The notes under the pieces are model-generated. The model ran no database searches. It was not told the origin of the DNA and saw only the letters and a program-made list of their open reading frames with translations. A stretch of 24,705 bases of DNA from an uncultured Prevotella sp. (lineage in GTDB: Bacteria > Bacteroidota > Bacteroidia > Bacteroidales > Bacteroidaceae): the NCBI GenBank assembly GCA_900770025.1, contig CAAGIW010000061.1, positions 1 through 24,705 on the forward strand, in the 5' to 3' direction. A program made the translations under genes and the position numbers. Positions 7,969-14,783 of the stretch are shown here, one piece after another; the first letter of the stretch is position 1, and each line of letters opens with the position of its first letter.

Positions 7969-8114
7969 GCGCCCTGAAAGGGCAAAAGCATGATGCAGGC
8001 AGTTGCTGTTTTTATACTTTTGCCCTTACAGGGCGTTCTTTGTTATGTACGTAAAAACCCAGGGCGTCGCTTCGCTTTGCCCTGGGCTATGCACTCGCTG
8101 CCCTTTCAGGGCGC
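7969..8114. mobile_element. Small inverted-repeat-bounded element (MITE-like)
   Basis: A perfect 15-bp inverted repeat, GCGCCCTGAAAGGGC (7969-7983) and its complement (8100-8114), bounds 146 bp. Within lie a related GCCCTTACAGGGCG (8022-8035) and a hairpin CCCAGGGC/GCCCTGGG (8058-8065 with 8079-8086, 13-base loop). No reading frame is present. It resembles CCCAGGGC-type structured repeats of Bacteroidetes intergenic DNA; mobility is inferred only from the termini. Confidence 0.6.
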
Positions 8115-8127
8115 ACTGTCAGTTGCT

Positions 8128-8279
8128 CCACCATTGTAGGATTTCCCATTCATAGTGCATCATGGGGCACTCCAACATTGTAGGATTTCCCTGTCATAGT
8201 GTATCACGGGGCACTCCACCGTTGCAGGATTTCCCTGTCATAGTGTATCACAGTGAACTCCACCGTTGCATCATCTCCC
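8128..8279 (+). repeat. 44-bp tandem repeat, about 3.5 copies
   Basis: Units at 8128, 8172 and 8216 plus a 20-base partial unit at 8260 begin CCACC/CCAAC and share GGATTTCCC and CATAGTG. Each unit has AGTG ... CACT or similar half-sites able to pair. Copies differ at several positions. Immediately after comes a run of 9 T and 8 G (8280-8296). Confidence 0.8.
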
Positions 8280-8434
8280 TTTTTTTTTGGGGGGGGTGAG
8301 GCTTGTTCTCCTCCCCTTTGGGGAGGCTGGGATGCGGCTTCTGTTTGACCGGTGGCGGCTCCTGTTTGGTTGGAAAGGGCTCCTGTTTGGTTGGGAGGCG
8401 GGCTTTAATTCTTTAATTTTTTAATCCTTTAATT

Positions 8435-8459
8435 CCCGACCTCCCGAAGGAGAGTCGGG
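8435..8459. terminator. GC-rich hairpin after the rubredoxin gene
   Basis: CCCGACCTCC (8435-8444) pairs with GGAG and GTCGGG (8449-8452, 8454-8459), one bulge, CGAA loop. It lies 3 bases beyond the rubredoxin stop, so it could end that minus-strand transcript, but the bases after it are A-rich rather than T-rich on that strand. A sister hairpin is at 22497-22522. Confidence 0.4.
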
Positions 8460-8462
8460 ATA

Positions 8463-8627
8463 TTACTCTTCCACCACGGTGAAGTCGTCTTTTCCTACTC
8501 CGCAGAGGGGGCAAACCCAGTCTTCGGGAATATCTTCAAACGCAGTTCCGGCAGCGATACCGCTTTCAGGATCGCCCACCTCGGGATTGTAAACATACCC
8601 GCAGGTTTCGCAGATGTACTTTTTCAT
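8463..8627 (-). CDS. Rubredoxin
   Basis: 54 aa, the usual rubredoxin length. Two C-x2-C knuckles, CETCGY (C6, C9) and CPLCGVGK, hold the single iron. The segment between them carries DPESGIAAGTAFEDIPEDW, the typical rubredoxin core. It is a small cytoplasmic electron carrier, often feeding oxygen or peroxide reductases in anaerobes. The start at 8627 (MKKYICETCGY) is chosen because it begins at the conserved N-terminus; an in-frame ATG at 8654 would add nine non-conserved residues. It follows the heptosyltransferase gene by 88 bases that contain a hairpin. No promoter box of its own was seen. Confidence 0.96.
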   Translation of the reverse strand: MKKYICETCGYVYNPEVGDPESGIAAGTAFEDIPEDWVCPLCGVGKDDFTVVEE

Positions 8628-8667
8628 GTTGCTTTTGTGTTTTGAGTTATACATTATTATATATATA

Positions 8668-8689
8668 GGTGGGGCGCAGTGCCGCCACC
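8668..8689 (-). terminator. Possible weak terminator between GT9 and rubredoxin genes
   Basis: GGTGG/CCACC (8668-8672 with 8685-8689) and GGC/GCC inside give a hairpin. On the minus strand it is followed by an A/T-only stretch (TATATATATAATAAT). It could reduce read-through into rubredoxin. Confidence 0.3.
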
Positions 8690-8715
8690 AAGGGGTTTGC
8701 GATGCGGTGCTCAGG

Positions 8716-9795
8716 TCAGCAGCTTGCAGGGGCCTTGTGCAACTGTTTTTTCTCCAACAGATAGGCCACTCGGTCGGCTATCATCTCGGGCGGTATATTC
8801 TTCATGCAGGCAAAGTCGCCCCTCAGACAGGGCTTGTTGCCATAGATGCTGCACGGACGGCAAGGCAGGTCTATCTGCACCACGTTGTTCTCGTTCTGGT
8901 TCCATCCCAAAAAGCCTGCGTATGGGTGGGTGGCTCCCCACACACTCACCACGGGGGTGGCTGTGAGCGAGGCCAAGTGCATGTTGGCAGAGTCCATCGA
9001 CACCATCGCATCCAAGTGGCTCATCAGTATCAGTTCCTGCTGCATACTCTCCAAATGGTTGGCCACAAAGAGGCACTGCGGCATCTCCTGGCACCACTGG
9101 GCGAACACTTCGTTCTCCTTGTCGCCCCTGCCAAAGAGGAAGAAGCGTGTGTTGGGATAGCGCACGAGCACCTGCTCTATCACCTGTTTCATCAGTCGGG
9201 GCGGGTAAATCTTGCCCTCGTGGGCGGCAAAGGGTGCCACTCCCACCCAGTGCTCGTAGTTCTTCTTGGGTCCCACGGCGGCGGGCAGCAGGTTGAGATT
9301 GCCTTTCTCCTCGCCGAAAACGCTGCGGAAGTTGAGCTTAACGTCATAGCCTAAGCGCTTGAGCACGTCGAGATAGTTTTGGAAAGAGGTGGGCAACTGG
9401 GCGAGACGCTTGTTGTAGAACTGGGTGAGATGCTTGCGCCTGCTGCGGTGCTTGTGGATGTGGGCCACTCGGTATCGGCCCAACAGGAAGCGGGCGCACA
9501 GGTATTCTGAGCGCAAAACGTTGTGGAAGTCGGCCACTTTGGTGAACTTCTTGGCCGAAAGTCGCCTGTAGAGCGTGTTGAGCCCCTTGATGCCGTGGTA
9601 TTCCTTCTTGAGGTCGGCCTCCATGAAGAACACGTTGGGGGCCAAATCTTCAAAAAAGGTGCGCGCAAAGGGGCGGCTGAGCACGGTGATGCGCATCTGC
9701 GGATAGGCTTGGGCGAGGGAATATACCACGGGCACAGCCATGGCCACGTCGCCAAGCGCAGAGAATCTGATGATGAGCAGATGGTCTTTCTTCAC
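8716..9795 (-). CDS. GT9 heptosyltransferase-family glycosyltransferase
   Basis: 359 aa. It shows the ADP-heptose:LPS heptosyltransferase fold: N-terminal LLIIRFSALGDVAMAVPVVYSLAQAYP, and near residue 265-290 SMDSANMHLASLTATPVVSVWGATHP, the GT9 donor-site motif. It should act at the cytoplasmic face of the inner membrane on the LPS core; the exact step is unknown. The start is GTG at 9795: an in-frame TAA lies three codons upstream and MKKDHLLIIRFS follows. It is 39 bases after the DUF4254 stop, so the two are an operon, a pairing common in Bacteroidetes. Confidence 0.92.
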   Translation of the reverse strand: MKKDHLLIIRFSALGDVAMAVPVVYSLAQAYPQMRITVLSRPFARTFFEDLAPNVFFMEADLKKEYHGIKGLNTLYRRLSAKKFTKVADFHNVLRSEYLCARFLLGRYRVAHIHKHRSRRKHLTQFYNKRLAQLPTSFQNYLDVLKRLGYDVKLNFRSVFGEEKGNLNLLPAAVGPKKNYEHWVGVAPFAAHEGKIYPPRLMKQVIEQVLVRYPNTRFFLFGRGDKENEVFAQWCQEMPQCLFVANHLESMQQELILMSHLDAMVSMDSANMHLASLTATPVVSVWGATHPYAGFLGWNQNENNVVQIDLPCRPCSIYGNKPCLRGDFACMKNIPPEMIADRVAYLLEKKQLHKAPASC

Positions 9796-9834
9796 GTGCT
9801 GTTATGGGTTTTGTTGTGTCTGCCCCTCTCCTTC

Positions 9835-10449
9835 CTACTCCTTGTTCTTGTAGAGCACGGGGTTGGTGGCAGGGTCGTTGTACATCTTCATCTGTCTATA
9901 CACCTTCATGTATTTCCTTCCGGCGGCGATGTCGGCCAGCAACTGGTCGATGGCGGTGGACAGGTCTGTCTGCTGTTCGCGCAGCACCTGCAACTTGTTC
10001 TGGCACTTCTGAAGGTGTTCGGGCGAGGCGTCGGTGCGCTCTGCCTGCTCGTTCATGTGGTATATCTTGAGCGCAAGAATCGACAATCTGTCCACAGCCC
10101 ACGCCGGACTCTCGGTGTTGATGGTGGCATCGGGCAGCACCGTCACATCGCTATACTGCCTGCGGAAGTAGGTGTCTATCTCTTCCACCAAGTCGGTGCG
10201 GTCTTGATTGCTGTGGTCTATCCTGCGCTTCAGCAGCAGCGCCTCGGTGGGATCGATATGCGGATCGCGGATAATGTCTTCCAGATGCCACTGCACCGTG
10301 TCTATCCAGCATTTAAGATAGAGGCTATAGTCGATGGAATCCCGCTTGTAGGGGTTCTGTATCTGCATATCCACGTTATCTGTCAAGTGGTAATCGCGTA
10401 TCACCTGAGCGAAGATAGCGTTACAATGTGCTGCGAATGATTGTTCCAT
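9835..10449 (-). CDS. DUF4254 domain protein
   Basis: 204 aa, no signal peptide or membrane segment, largely helical and charged. Family assignment to DUF4254 is by recognition of YHLTDNVDMQIQNPY and SPAWAVDRLSILALKIYHM and by its place beside a GT9 gene. Its function is unknown. The start MEQSFAAH at 10449 is chosen over an in-frame upstream ATG at 10527, which would lie at or before the predicted transcription start. The leader of about 80 bases is GC-rich and can fold. Context suggests a role in LPS core or another surface glycan. Confidence 0.85.
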   Translation of the reverse strand: MEQSFAAHCNAIFAQVIRDYHLTDNVDMQIQNPYKRDSIDYSLYLKCWIDTVQWHLEDIIRDPHIDPTEALLLKRRIDHSNQDRTDLVEEIDTYFRRQYSDVTVLPDATINTESPAWAVDRLSILALKIYHMNEQAERTDASPEHLQKCQNKLQVLREQQTDLSTAIDQLLADIAAGRKYMKVYRQMKMYNDPATNPVLYKNKE

Positions 10450-10535
10450 GTAAATCAATGATAAGTTAGTGTTGGTCCGCCGTGGGGCACCCGCCACATC
10501 CTGACGTGGGAGCGCACGGGGTACCATTTGTTCTA

Positions 10536-10566
10536 CAAAAGTAGTTATTCTTTTTCAATCTACCAA
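10536..10566 (-). promoter_or_regulatory. Promoter for the DUF4254-GT9 operon
   Basis: On the minus strand TACTTTTG (10543-10536) fits TAnnTTTG, with a TTG (10566-10564) 20 bases upstream. Transcription would start near 10529. Confidence 0.65.
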
Positions 10567-10617
10567 CGTTTTGCCTGTTTTTTGCGCAGAAGCCAACCGC
10601 TTTATAATAATAATGTG

Positions 10618-10625
10618 TAACTTTG
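10618..10625 (+). promoter_or_regulatory. Promoter -7 box for pdxB
   Basis: TAACTTTG is an exact TAnnTTTG match about 61 bases before the pdxB ATG. No TTTG at good spacing was found. It diverges from the DUF4254 promoter. Confidence 0.5.
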
Positions 10626-10637
10626 CACCGCATACAA

Positions 10638-10666
10638 CTCATCATTCATAACTCATAATTCGTAAC
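10638..10666 (+). repeat. Short A/T-rich repeat in the pdxB leader
   Basis: The segment starting CTCATCATTCATAACTC and ending TAATTCGTAAC closely matches 20868-20896 (three or so mismatches) and is the inverse of the arm at 20764-20792. It lies inside the predicted pdxB leader. Confidence 0.55.
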
Positions 10667-10685
10667 GCATAACACGTAACTCCGT

Positions 10686-11735
10686 ATGAAATTCGTTATT
10701 GATGACAAGATTCCCTACATCCGCGAGGCCATCGCTTCCATGGGAGTAGAGGCCGTTTATCTGGATGGAAGCAGCATCACCAACGCCGACGTGAAGGATG
10801 CCGACGCCCTGATAGTGCGCACACGAACCCGCTGCAACAGGGCACTGCTGAAGGGAAGCAAGGTGAAGTTTATCGCCACGGCCACCATAGGCTACGACCA
10901 TCTGGACCTGAACTATCTGGACTGGAAAAACATCCAATGGTGCAACTGCCCGGGATGCAACTCGGGAGCCGTGTCGCAATATGTGCGCAACTGCCTGCTG
11001 CTGATACAACAAGACATGCAGATGGACCTGAAGAAAATCACCCTGGGCGTGGTGGGATGCGGAAGCGTGGGCAGCAAGGTGATATATGAGGCACGGATGC
11101 TGGGGATGAACGTGATAGTGAGCGACCCGCCTATGGGAGGAGTTTACCGGCACTCGCTGAAAGAACTGGGCGAACAGGCAGACATCATCACCTTTCACGT
11201 GCCGCTGAACGAAGACTTTCTCTATCCCACCAAGTACATGGCCAACGAGTATTTCTTTAACCACCTGAAGCGAAAGCCCATCATCATCAACACCAGTAGG
11301 GGGGCCGTGGTGGACAACGAGGCACTGCTGGAGGCACTGGAAACGGGCAAGGTGAGGCAGGCAGTGATAGACACCTGGGAGAACGAACCCTACATCATGA
11401 AGCCACTGCTGCAGAAGGTGTATATCGGAACGCCCCACATCGCAGGCTACTCGGCCGAAGGCAAGACCAACGCCAACAACATGCTGTTGGAGGAACTGTG
11501 CCTGTTCTTCCACCTGCCCTTCCCCAAATTCATCGCACCGCCCCCACTGCCCAACGACTTTGTTTATACGGGCAACCCGCTGGAACTGTACAACCCCAAG
11601 ACCGACAGCGAGAAACTGAAGAAGAATCCCGAACTGTTTGAATACTTCAGGGGCCACTATCCGGTGCGCAGAGAGCGTATCTGGCCCTATGAAGACCGCT
11701 ACGAAGAACTGATAAACATGGAGAAGCAACCCTGA
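10686..11735 (+). CDS. pdxB: Erythronate-4-phosphate dehydrogenase PdxB
   Basis: 349 aa. It oxidises 4-phospho-D-erythronate with NAD in the DXP-dependent vitamin B6 (pyridoxal phosphate) pathway, in the cytoplasm. It is a D-2-hydroxyacid dehydrogenase: MKFVIDDKIPYI start, substrate-site ATIGYDHLD, NAD motif GVVGCGSVGSKV (124-129), and the catalytic triad R205 (NTSRGAVVD), E234 (ENEP) and H251 (GTPHIAGYS). The length is near the family's norm with a short C-terminal dimerisation part. It is monocistronic, between the divergent DUF4254 operon and the acpP promoter. Confidence 0.95.
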   Translation: MKFVIDDKIPYIREAIASMGVEAVYLDGSSITNADVKDADALIVRTRTRCNRALLKGSKVKFIATATIGYDHLDLNYLDWKNIQWCNCPGCNSGAVSQYVRNCLLLIQQDMQMDLKKITLGVVGCGSVGSKVIYEARMLGMNVIVSDPPMGGVYRHSLKELGEQADIITFHVPLNEDFLYPTKYMANEYFFNHLKRKPIIINTSRGAVVDNEALLEALETGKVRQAVIDTWENEPYIMKPLLQKVYIGTPHIAGYSAEGKTNANNMLLEELCLFFHLPFPKFIAPPPLPNDFVYTGNPLELYNPKTDSEKLKKNPELFEYFRGHYPVRRERIWPYEDRYEELINMEKQP

Positions 11736-11757
11736 GAGGCTCTCAAAAGGGGGCCTC
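11736..11757 (+). terminator. Possible weak terminator after pdxB
   Basis: GAGGC (11736-11740), directly after the stop codon, pairs with GCCTC (11753-11757). There is no clean T run after it. Confidence 0.3.
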
Positions 11758-11771
11758 ACGGGCACTGCTTT

Positions 11772-11815
11772 TGGCACAGAAAGGGCCATGATGTGGCACA
11801 GAAAGGGCCACAATG
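11772..11815 (+). repeat. 22-bp direct repeat, two copies
   Basis: Two adjacent 22-base units (11772-11793, 11794-11815) share TGGCACAGAAAGGGCCA and end in TG. They lie between pdxB and the acpP promoter. Sequence differs from the other 22-bp arrays but the period is the same. Confidence 0.75.
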
Positions 11816-11879
11816 TGCGGCATTTTATGCACAACACATACCTATTTGTGCAGGATTGGATGCTTTTTAGACCGAAATA

Positions 11880-11911
11880 TTTGCACACTTCAATAAATAT
11901 TCGTTACTTTG
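11880..11911 (+). promoter_or_regulatory. Promoter of the acpP-fabF-rnc operon
   Basis: TTTG (11880-11883), 20 bases, then TTACTTTG (11904-11911), one base off TAnnTTTG. This is one of the best promoter matches in the window. It gives a leader of about 50 A/T-rich bases before acpP. Confidence 0.75.
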
Positions 11912-11965
11912 CACCCGATTTTTAAAGCAGAAATTCATTTATTAACATTTTAAACTATTACAATT

Positions 11966-12202
11966 ATGTCTGAAATTGAAAGCAAAGTAAAGGCCATCAT
12001 CGTTGACAAGCTTGGTGTGGATGAGGCAGAAGTAAAGCCCGAAGCAAGTTTCACCAACGACCTGGGTGCAGATTCTTTGGATACCGTTGAGCTGATCATG
12101 GAATTTGAGAAGGAGTTCGGCGTTAACATCCCCGACGACAAAGCAGAGAAGATTGGCACTGTTGGCGATGCCATTGCTTACATCGAGGAGAACACAAAAT
12201 AA
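11966..12202 (+). CDS. acpP: Acyl carrier protein
   Basis: 78 aa, acidic, the standard size. The 4'-phosphopantetheine attachment serine is S37 in NDLGADSLDTVEL. It carries growing acyl chains for fatty acid, phospholipid and lipid A synthesis in the cytoplasm. The ATG lies about 50 bases after a strong promoter, with an A-rich region and no Shine-Dalgarno, as expected for highly expressed Bacteroidetes genes. It is first in the operon and is followed by a 181-base gap containing a long RNA helix, then fabF. Confidence 0.98.
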   Translation: MSEIESKVKAIIVDKLGVDEAEVKPEASFTNDLGADSLDTVELIMEFEKEFGVNIPDDKAEKIGTVGDAIAYIEENTK

Positions 12203-12229
12203 ACTTATTTCTTGATTACGGATTGCGCT

Positions 12230-12347
12230 TTACAGCAAACGATAAACGGAGTTCGTAAATAGAAATACGGGCTACTGGTTACAGCAGGGGCACCAAGGCA
12301 TGGCCAAGGATGCATGGACACTGTGATCGGTAGTCCGTATTCTGTAA
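12230..12347 (+). ncRNA. Structured RNA between acpP and fabF (21-bp helix)
   Basis: Bases 12264-12284 pair with 12321-12341 without interruption: 17 Watson-Crick and 4 G-U pairs, with a 36-base loop. An outer 6-bp helix, TTACAG (12230-12235) with CTGTAA (12342-12347), stacks next to it on the right strand. All four non-Watson-Crick positions are G-U in plus-strand RNA and would be A-C in minus-strand RNA, so the helix belongs to the operon message. It may be an RNase III cleavage site or a stability element separating acpP from fabF mRNA. No known RNA family was recognised. Confidence 0.7.
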
Positions 12348-12383
12348 CGATAGGGCGCTTTCCTTTTATCATTGTCTTTTATC

Positions 12384-13646
12384 ATGGAATTAAAAAGAGT
12401 TGTAGTAACGGGACTTGGTGCCGTTACTCCTGTGGGCAACACCCCCGAAGAAACGTGGAACAACCTGATTAACGGCGTCAGCGGCGCCGCTCCCCTCACC
12501 TTGTTCGACGCTTCCAAATTCAAAACACAGTTTGCCTGCGAAGTAAAGAACCTGAACTTCAACGACTATCTCGACCGCAAAGAGGCACGCAAGATGGACC
12601 GCTACACACAGCTGGCACTGGTTTCTGCCATCCAGGCTGTCAAGGACAGCGGTGTGGATCTGGACACTCTCGACAAAACCCGCGTGGGTGTGGTGTTCGG
12701 AGTGGGCATCGGCGGTATCAAAACCTTTGAAGACGAAGTGGTGTACTACGGACTGCACAAGGAAGACGGTCCAAAATTCAACCCCTTCTTCATCCCCAAG
12801 ATGATCTCTGACATTGCCGCCGGACAGATTTCTATCCTCTATGGCTTCAACGGACCCAACTATGCCACCACATCGGCATGTGCCTCTTCGAGCAACGCAC
12901 TGGCCGATGCCTTCAACCTGATTCGCTTGGGCAAGGCCAACATGATAGTGAGCGGCGGTGCAGAAGCTGCCCTCTGCGCCTGCGGCGTGGGCGGATTCAA
13001 CGCCATGCACGCCCTCTCTACACGCAACGACGACCCGCAAGGAGCCTCACGCCCCTTCAGCGCCAGCCGCGACGGATTCGTGATGGGCGAGGGTGCCGGC
13101 TGCCTGATACTGGAGGAACTGGAGCATGCCAAGGCACGCGGTGCCAAGATATATGCCGAAATGGTGGGAGAAGGCATGAGCGCCGACGCACACCACATCA
13201 CCGCATCCCACCCCGAGGGATTGGGAGCCAAACTGGTGATGGAGCGCGCACTGGCCGATGCCAACCTGAAACCCGAAGACATCGACTATATCAACGTGCA
13301 CGGCACATCCACACACGTGGGCGATATCTCTGAGGCCAAGGCCATTAAGCAGGTGTTCGGCGAGGCTGCCTACAAACTGAACATCAGTTCTACCAAGTCA
13401 ATGACAGGCCACCTGCTGGGCGCTGCCGGTGCCGTGGAGGCTATGGCTGCCGTGCTGGCTGTGAAGAACGATATCGTGCCTCCCACCATCAACCATGATG
13501 AGAACGACCGCGACGAGGAGATTGACTACAATCTCAACTTCACTTTCAACACCGCACAGAAGCGTGAAGTGCGTGCTGCCATGAGCAACACCTTCGGCTT
13601 TGGCGGCCACAACGCTTGCGTGATATTCAAGAAGTATGCTGAATAA
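12384..13646 (+). CDS. fabF: Beta-ketoacyl-ACP synthase II
   Basis: 420 aa. It condenses malonyl-ACP with acyl-ACP in fatty acid elongation. The Cys-His-His catalytic set is complete: C166 in TTSACASSS, H306 in NVHGTSTHVGD and H343 in STKSMTGHLLGAAG. The N-terminus ELKRVVVTGLGAVTPVG is the FabF start; the ATG at 12384 fits it, and a TTG at 12372 would add four residues. It is second in the operon after acpP, its substrate carrier. The last 11 bases overlap the rnc start, which suggests translational coupling. Confidence 0.98.
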   Translation: MELKRVVVTGLGAVTPVGNTPEETWNNLINGVSGAAPLTLFDASKFKTQFACEVKNLNFNDYLDRKEARKMDRYTQLALVSAIQAVKDSGVDLDTLDKTRVGVVFGVGIGGIKTFEDEVVYYGLHKEDGPKFNPFFIPKMISDIAAGQISILYGFNGPNYATTSACASSSNALADAFNLIRLGKANMIVSGGAEAALCACGVGGFNAMHALSTRNDDPQGASRPFSASRDGFVMGEGAGCLILEELEHAKARGAKIYAEMVGEGMSADAHHITASHPEGLGAKLVMERALADANLKPEDIDYINVHGTSTHVGDISEAKAIKQVFGEAAYKLNISSTKSMTGHLLGAAGAVEAMAAVLAVKNDIVPPTINHDENDRDEEIDYNLNFTFNTAQKREVRAAMSNTFGFGGHNACVIFKKYAE

Positions 13647-14775
13647 CAGTAATATCATCGACAGAATCAAGCTCCCTTTCCGTAAGGAGAAGGAGCTTTT
13701 TTCTTCACTCTACAACATAACTGGCTTCTATCCACGCAACATTGGCTACTACAAACTGGCACTGATGCACAAAAGCATGACCAGAAAGATGCCAAAAGGC
13801 AGGACTCTGAACAACGAACGCTTGGAGTTTCTGGGTGATGCCATCCTCGATGCCGTGGTGGGAGACATCGTTTACCGCCACTTTGAAGGCAAGCGCGAGG
13901 GATTTCTCACCAACACCAGAAGCAAACTGGTGCAGCGCGATACACTGAACAAACTGGCACAGGAGATGGGCATCATGGAACTGATACGCTCTAACACACG
14001 CACACACGCACACAATAACTATATGGGCGGCAATGCCTTTGAGGCACTGGTGGGCGCCATCTACTTGGACCGAGGCTACAATGCCTGCATGAAGTTTATG
14101 CAGAAACGCATTCTGGCACGCATCATCAACTTAGACAAGGTGGCCTACAAGGAGGTGAACTTCAAGAGCAAGCTGATAGAGTGGTGCCAAAAAAACAGGG
14201 TGCGCTTGGAATACAAGCAGGTGGAACAGAACATCGACAACAGCGGCAGCCCCATGTTTGTATATCAGGTGGTGATAGAGGGTATCGAGGGATGCACCGG
14301 CAAAGGCTATTCCAAGAAGGAAAGCCAGCAATTAGCATCGCAGGACACCCTGAAACGCCTGCGCAGAGAACCGCAATTCATCGATGCTGTGTTTGCCGCC
14401 AAGACGGAGCGCACCAAGATGGAAGAGATGCCGGTGATGAACGTGCCCGACACGGAACTGGCCAATGAGATTGTGATCACTAACGATGATGATGCAACCC
14501 CCGCTGCCTCAGCCGGCAACCCCAAGGCAACAGATGCTGACAGGCAACCCGAGGCGGCAAGAGAACAGACCGGAAACACCGAGGAAAAGCGCAACGCCCC
14601 CAAGGAAAGGCGCAACACCAAAAGGTGCAACGCCGCAGATGCCGCCCCCACAGGGAAACCGGAGGAGAAGAAAGAGGAGACCGACGAGTTCGACTTGTCT
14701 GACCTGACCCTGCAACCCAAGGAGCAGTCGAGGGAAGACATCATCAACGCTGCCGAAGAAGAAGCCTACGCATAA
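13636..14775 (+). CDS. rnc: Ribonuclease III with long charged C-terminal tail
   Basis: 379 aa, longer than the about 225-250 of typical RNase III. It cleaves double-stranded RNA for rRNA and mRNA processing. The catalytic domain has the signature NERLEFLGDAILD (E61, E64, D68) and GGNAFEALVGAIYLD with E136. The residue aligned with E. coli D114 appears to be N133. The dsRNA-binding domain spans about 172-245 (VNFKSKLIEW ... KGYSKKESQQLAS). Residues from about 255 are low-complexity and rich in E, K, T, A and P, with a basic patch near 330 and an acidic end. The ATG overlaps the fabF stop. A terminator-like hairpin lies in codons 12-22. Confidence 0.95.
   Translation: MLNNSNIIDRIKLPFRKEKELFSSLYNITGFYPRNIGYYKLALMHKSMTRKMPKGRTLNNERLEFLGDAILDAVVGDIVYRHFEGKREGFLTNTRSKLVQRDTLNKLAQEMGIMELIRSNTRTHAHNNYMGGNAFEALVGAIYLDRGYNACMKFMQKRILARIINLDKVAYKEVNFKSKLIEWCQKNRVRLEYKQVEQNIDNSGSPMFVYQVVIEGIEGCTGKGYSKKESQQLASQDTLKRLRREPQFIDAVFAAKTERTKMEEMPVMNVPDTELANEIVITNDDDATPAASAGNPKATDADRQPEAAREQTGNTEEKRNAPKERRNTKRCNAADAAPTGKPEEKKEETDEFDLSDLTLQPKEQSREDIINAAEEEAYA
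13669..13702 (+). promoter_or_regulatory. Terminator-shaped hairpin inside the start of rnc
   Basis: AAGCTCC (13669-13675) pairs with GGAGCTT (13692-13698); after one C-A mismatch TTTCC pairs with GGAGA (one G-U), closed by a GTAA (GNRA) loop. Six T follow (13697-13702). It is an intrinsic-terminator shape within coding sequence, and could attenuate transcription past fabF. Confidence 0.6.
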
Positions 14776-14783
14776 CAACAGCC

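Noticed and set aside
8280..8296. Phase-variable homopolymer tract (also 24-31 and 22604-22612)
   Set aside because: The runs are outside coding regions and not at promoter spacer positions, so no switch can be supported.
10653..11888. Minus-strand frame of 411 codons opposite pdxB
   Set aside because: PdxB has all its catalytic residues on the other strand; the antisense frame has no motif.
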